Assembly: GCF_018991925.1 (NCBI RefSeq)
Contig: NW_024756914.1
Location: 4,811,375 to 4,875,374, forward strand
Source: Homarus americanus
Lineage: Eukaryota; Arthropoda; Malacostraca; Decapoda; Nephropidae
Direction: 5' to 3'
DNA: 64,000 nucleotides
The stretch's first letter is position 1. Each line of letters starts with the position of its first letter. The notes under the pieces are model-generated. The model did not search any database, had not been told where the DNA came from, and saw only the letters and a list, made by a program, of their open reading frames with translations. A program made the position numbers and the translations under genes. Below, in pieces: positions 62,951 through 64,000 of the stretch.

Positions 62951-63355
62951 TCACCGAGAAACATGAGTACAACCACATATAAGTAGAGAGCCCCCAGGTA
63001 CACTTATGCTCACCTGGTGTCAATGATACACAGGTGGTGACAATATCCTACAGGTGGCTTTTCACTATACCTCTACAGTTCACCTTGGCGTCTTGTGTTA
63101 GCCCCTCCCCCCCAGGTGATGTAAGAACGACACTCACACCTTTACGGACAGTACAATACAACGCCCCCTCATGAGGACTGACGACGGAGGCGGTGTAGGA
63201 GGAAAATCTATATTGAGGACGGATAATTGTTGTAGGCTGCTGCCTCCGCCTCCACCTCCCTCATCAAGGTCTTTAGGTTGTGGGGGACAGACGGACGCCC
63301 ACACTCACCTGGCTGTCGGGGCGATTGCGTTGTGACCTCGGCCAGCCAGCCAGCC

Positions 63356-63356
<1 letters not shown>

Positions 63357-63439
<83 letters not shown>
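63357..63439. repeat. Compound (CA)n(CAT)n microsatellite
   Basis: About 17 CA units pass directly into about 16 CAT units. Confidence 0.96.
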
Positions 63440-63705
63440 TCTTCAAATTATAACAGAGAAAGAGTGTGTGTGTGTTATGGCAGCCATCACTTAGGTTAGG
63501 TCACACGCTATTTTTATAGACTGACGGTGACGCCGACATAATTTATTGACGTCACTCGTAATGTTTACCCGTGGAAAAGGTCTCAGGTGGGAACAAACTC
63601 AGTATATCAGGTGGGAACAAATTCTGATGGTCCTTGTGTTTACTGTATTGATTTAGGTGTCAGTATATCTACCTACATTTGTGTCTCTTTTTGTCTCTCT
63701 CTCTG

Positions 63706-63707
<2 letters not shown>

Positions 63708-63797
<90 letters not shown>
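63708..63797. repeat. (CT)n microsatellite
   Basis: About 45 units, followed by pyrimidine-rich sequence to the window end, where a (CTC)n run starts at about 63967. Confidence 0.96.
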
Positions 63798-63801
<4 letters not shown>

Positions 63802-64000
63802 CCTTCTCCTTCCCTTCTTCCCTCCCCTCACACTCTCACCAACCATCTATCCCCTCAACCATTCTCATCTTTCCCATTCCTCCCCACCTTCAATCCCCAT
63901 TTCTCTCCTCCCCTTCCCTTCCCTCAAATCCCAACCCCATCTCCTCACATCCACCACCACCACCACTACCTCCTCCTCCTCCTCCTCCTCCTCCTCCTCC

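Overview
The window is eukaryotic nuclear DNA. It has spliced genes with small exons, about 20 long dinucleotide arrays, many minisatellites, non-LTR, LTR, hAT and Tigger/pogo transposon remains, and short interstitial runs of the arthropod telomere unit TTAGG. This mix fits an arthropod, most probably a decapod crustacean. The decapod placement is inference; no marker gene fixes the species.

Region 1 (about 0.6-15.85 kb, + strand) reads as a small nucleolar RNA host gene, the best discovery in the window. Ten short exons with good splice signals and no convincing long ORF end at an AATAAA. Their introns carry four copies of one H/ACA box snoRNA and four box C/D snoRNAs. The first C/D sequence is present twice, and its guides are complementary to a continuous 28S rRNA stretch. 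A second C/D RNA has two guides matching another continuous 28S stretch. H/ACA and C/D introns mostly alternate, and paired exon and intron segments are recognisably duplicated, so the gene grew by internal duplication. It resembles vertebrate GAS5 and the Drosophila Uhg genes in logic. Intron 1 holds CR1-like retrotransposon fragments and a solo LTR; intron 8 holds two Tigger-like elements.

Region 2 (about 15.85-33.3 kb) has no recognised gene. It contains a hAT (Zaphod/ZMYM-like) transposon of 4.4 kb with 8-bp target duplication, itself interrupted by a Tigger/pogo element; a compact LTR element with two 478-bp LTRs; a further Tigger-like MITE; and several fold-back sequences. Part of 27-35 kb may be the long 3' UTR of the next gene.

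Region 3 (35.0-43.3 kb, - strand; possible noncoding 5' exons out to about 59.6 kb) is a seven-exon chondroitin sulfate N-acetylgalactosaminyltransferase gene (CSGALNACT family) whose exon phases all agree and give a 463-residue type II Golgi enzyme. One intron uses a GC donor.

Region 4 (43.4-64 kb) is mostly intron or intergenic sequence. It holds minisatellites, microsatellites, three non-LTR retrotransposon fragments, a perfect 22-bp hairpin, and a GC-rich block near 59.2-59.7 kb that may be the CSGALNACT promoter. The host gene and the glycosyltransferase appear unrelated in function.
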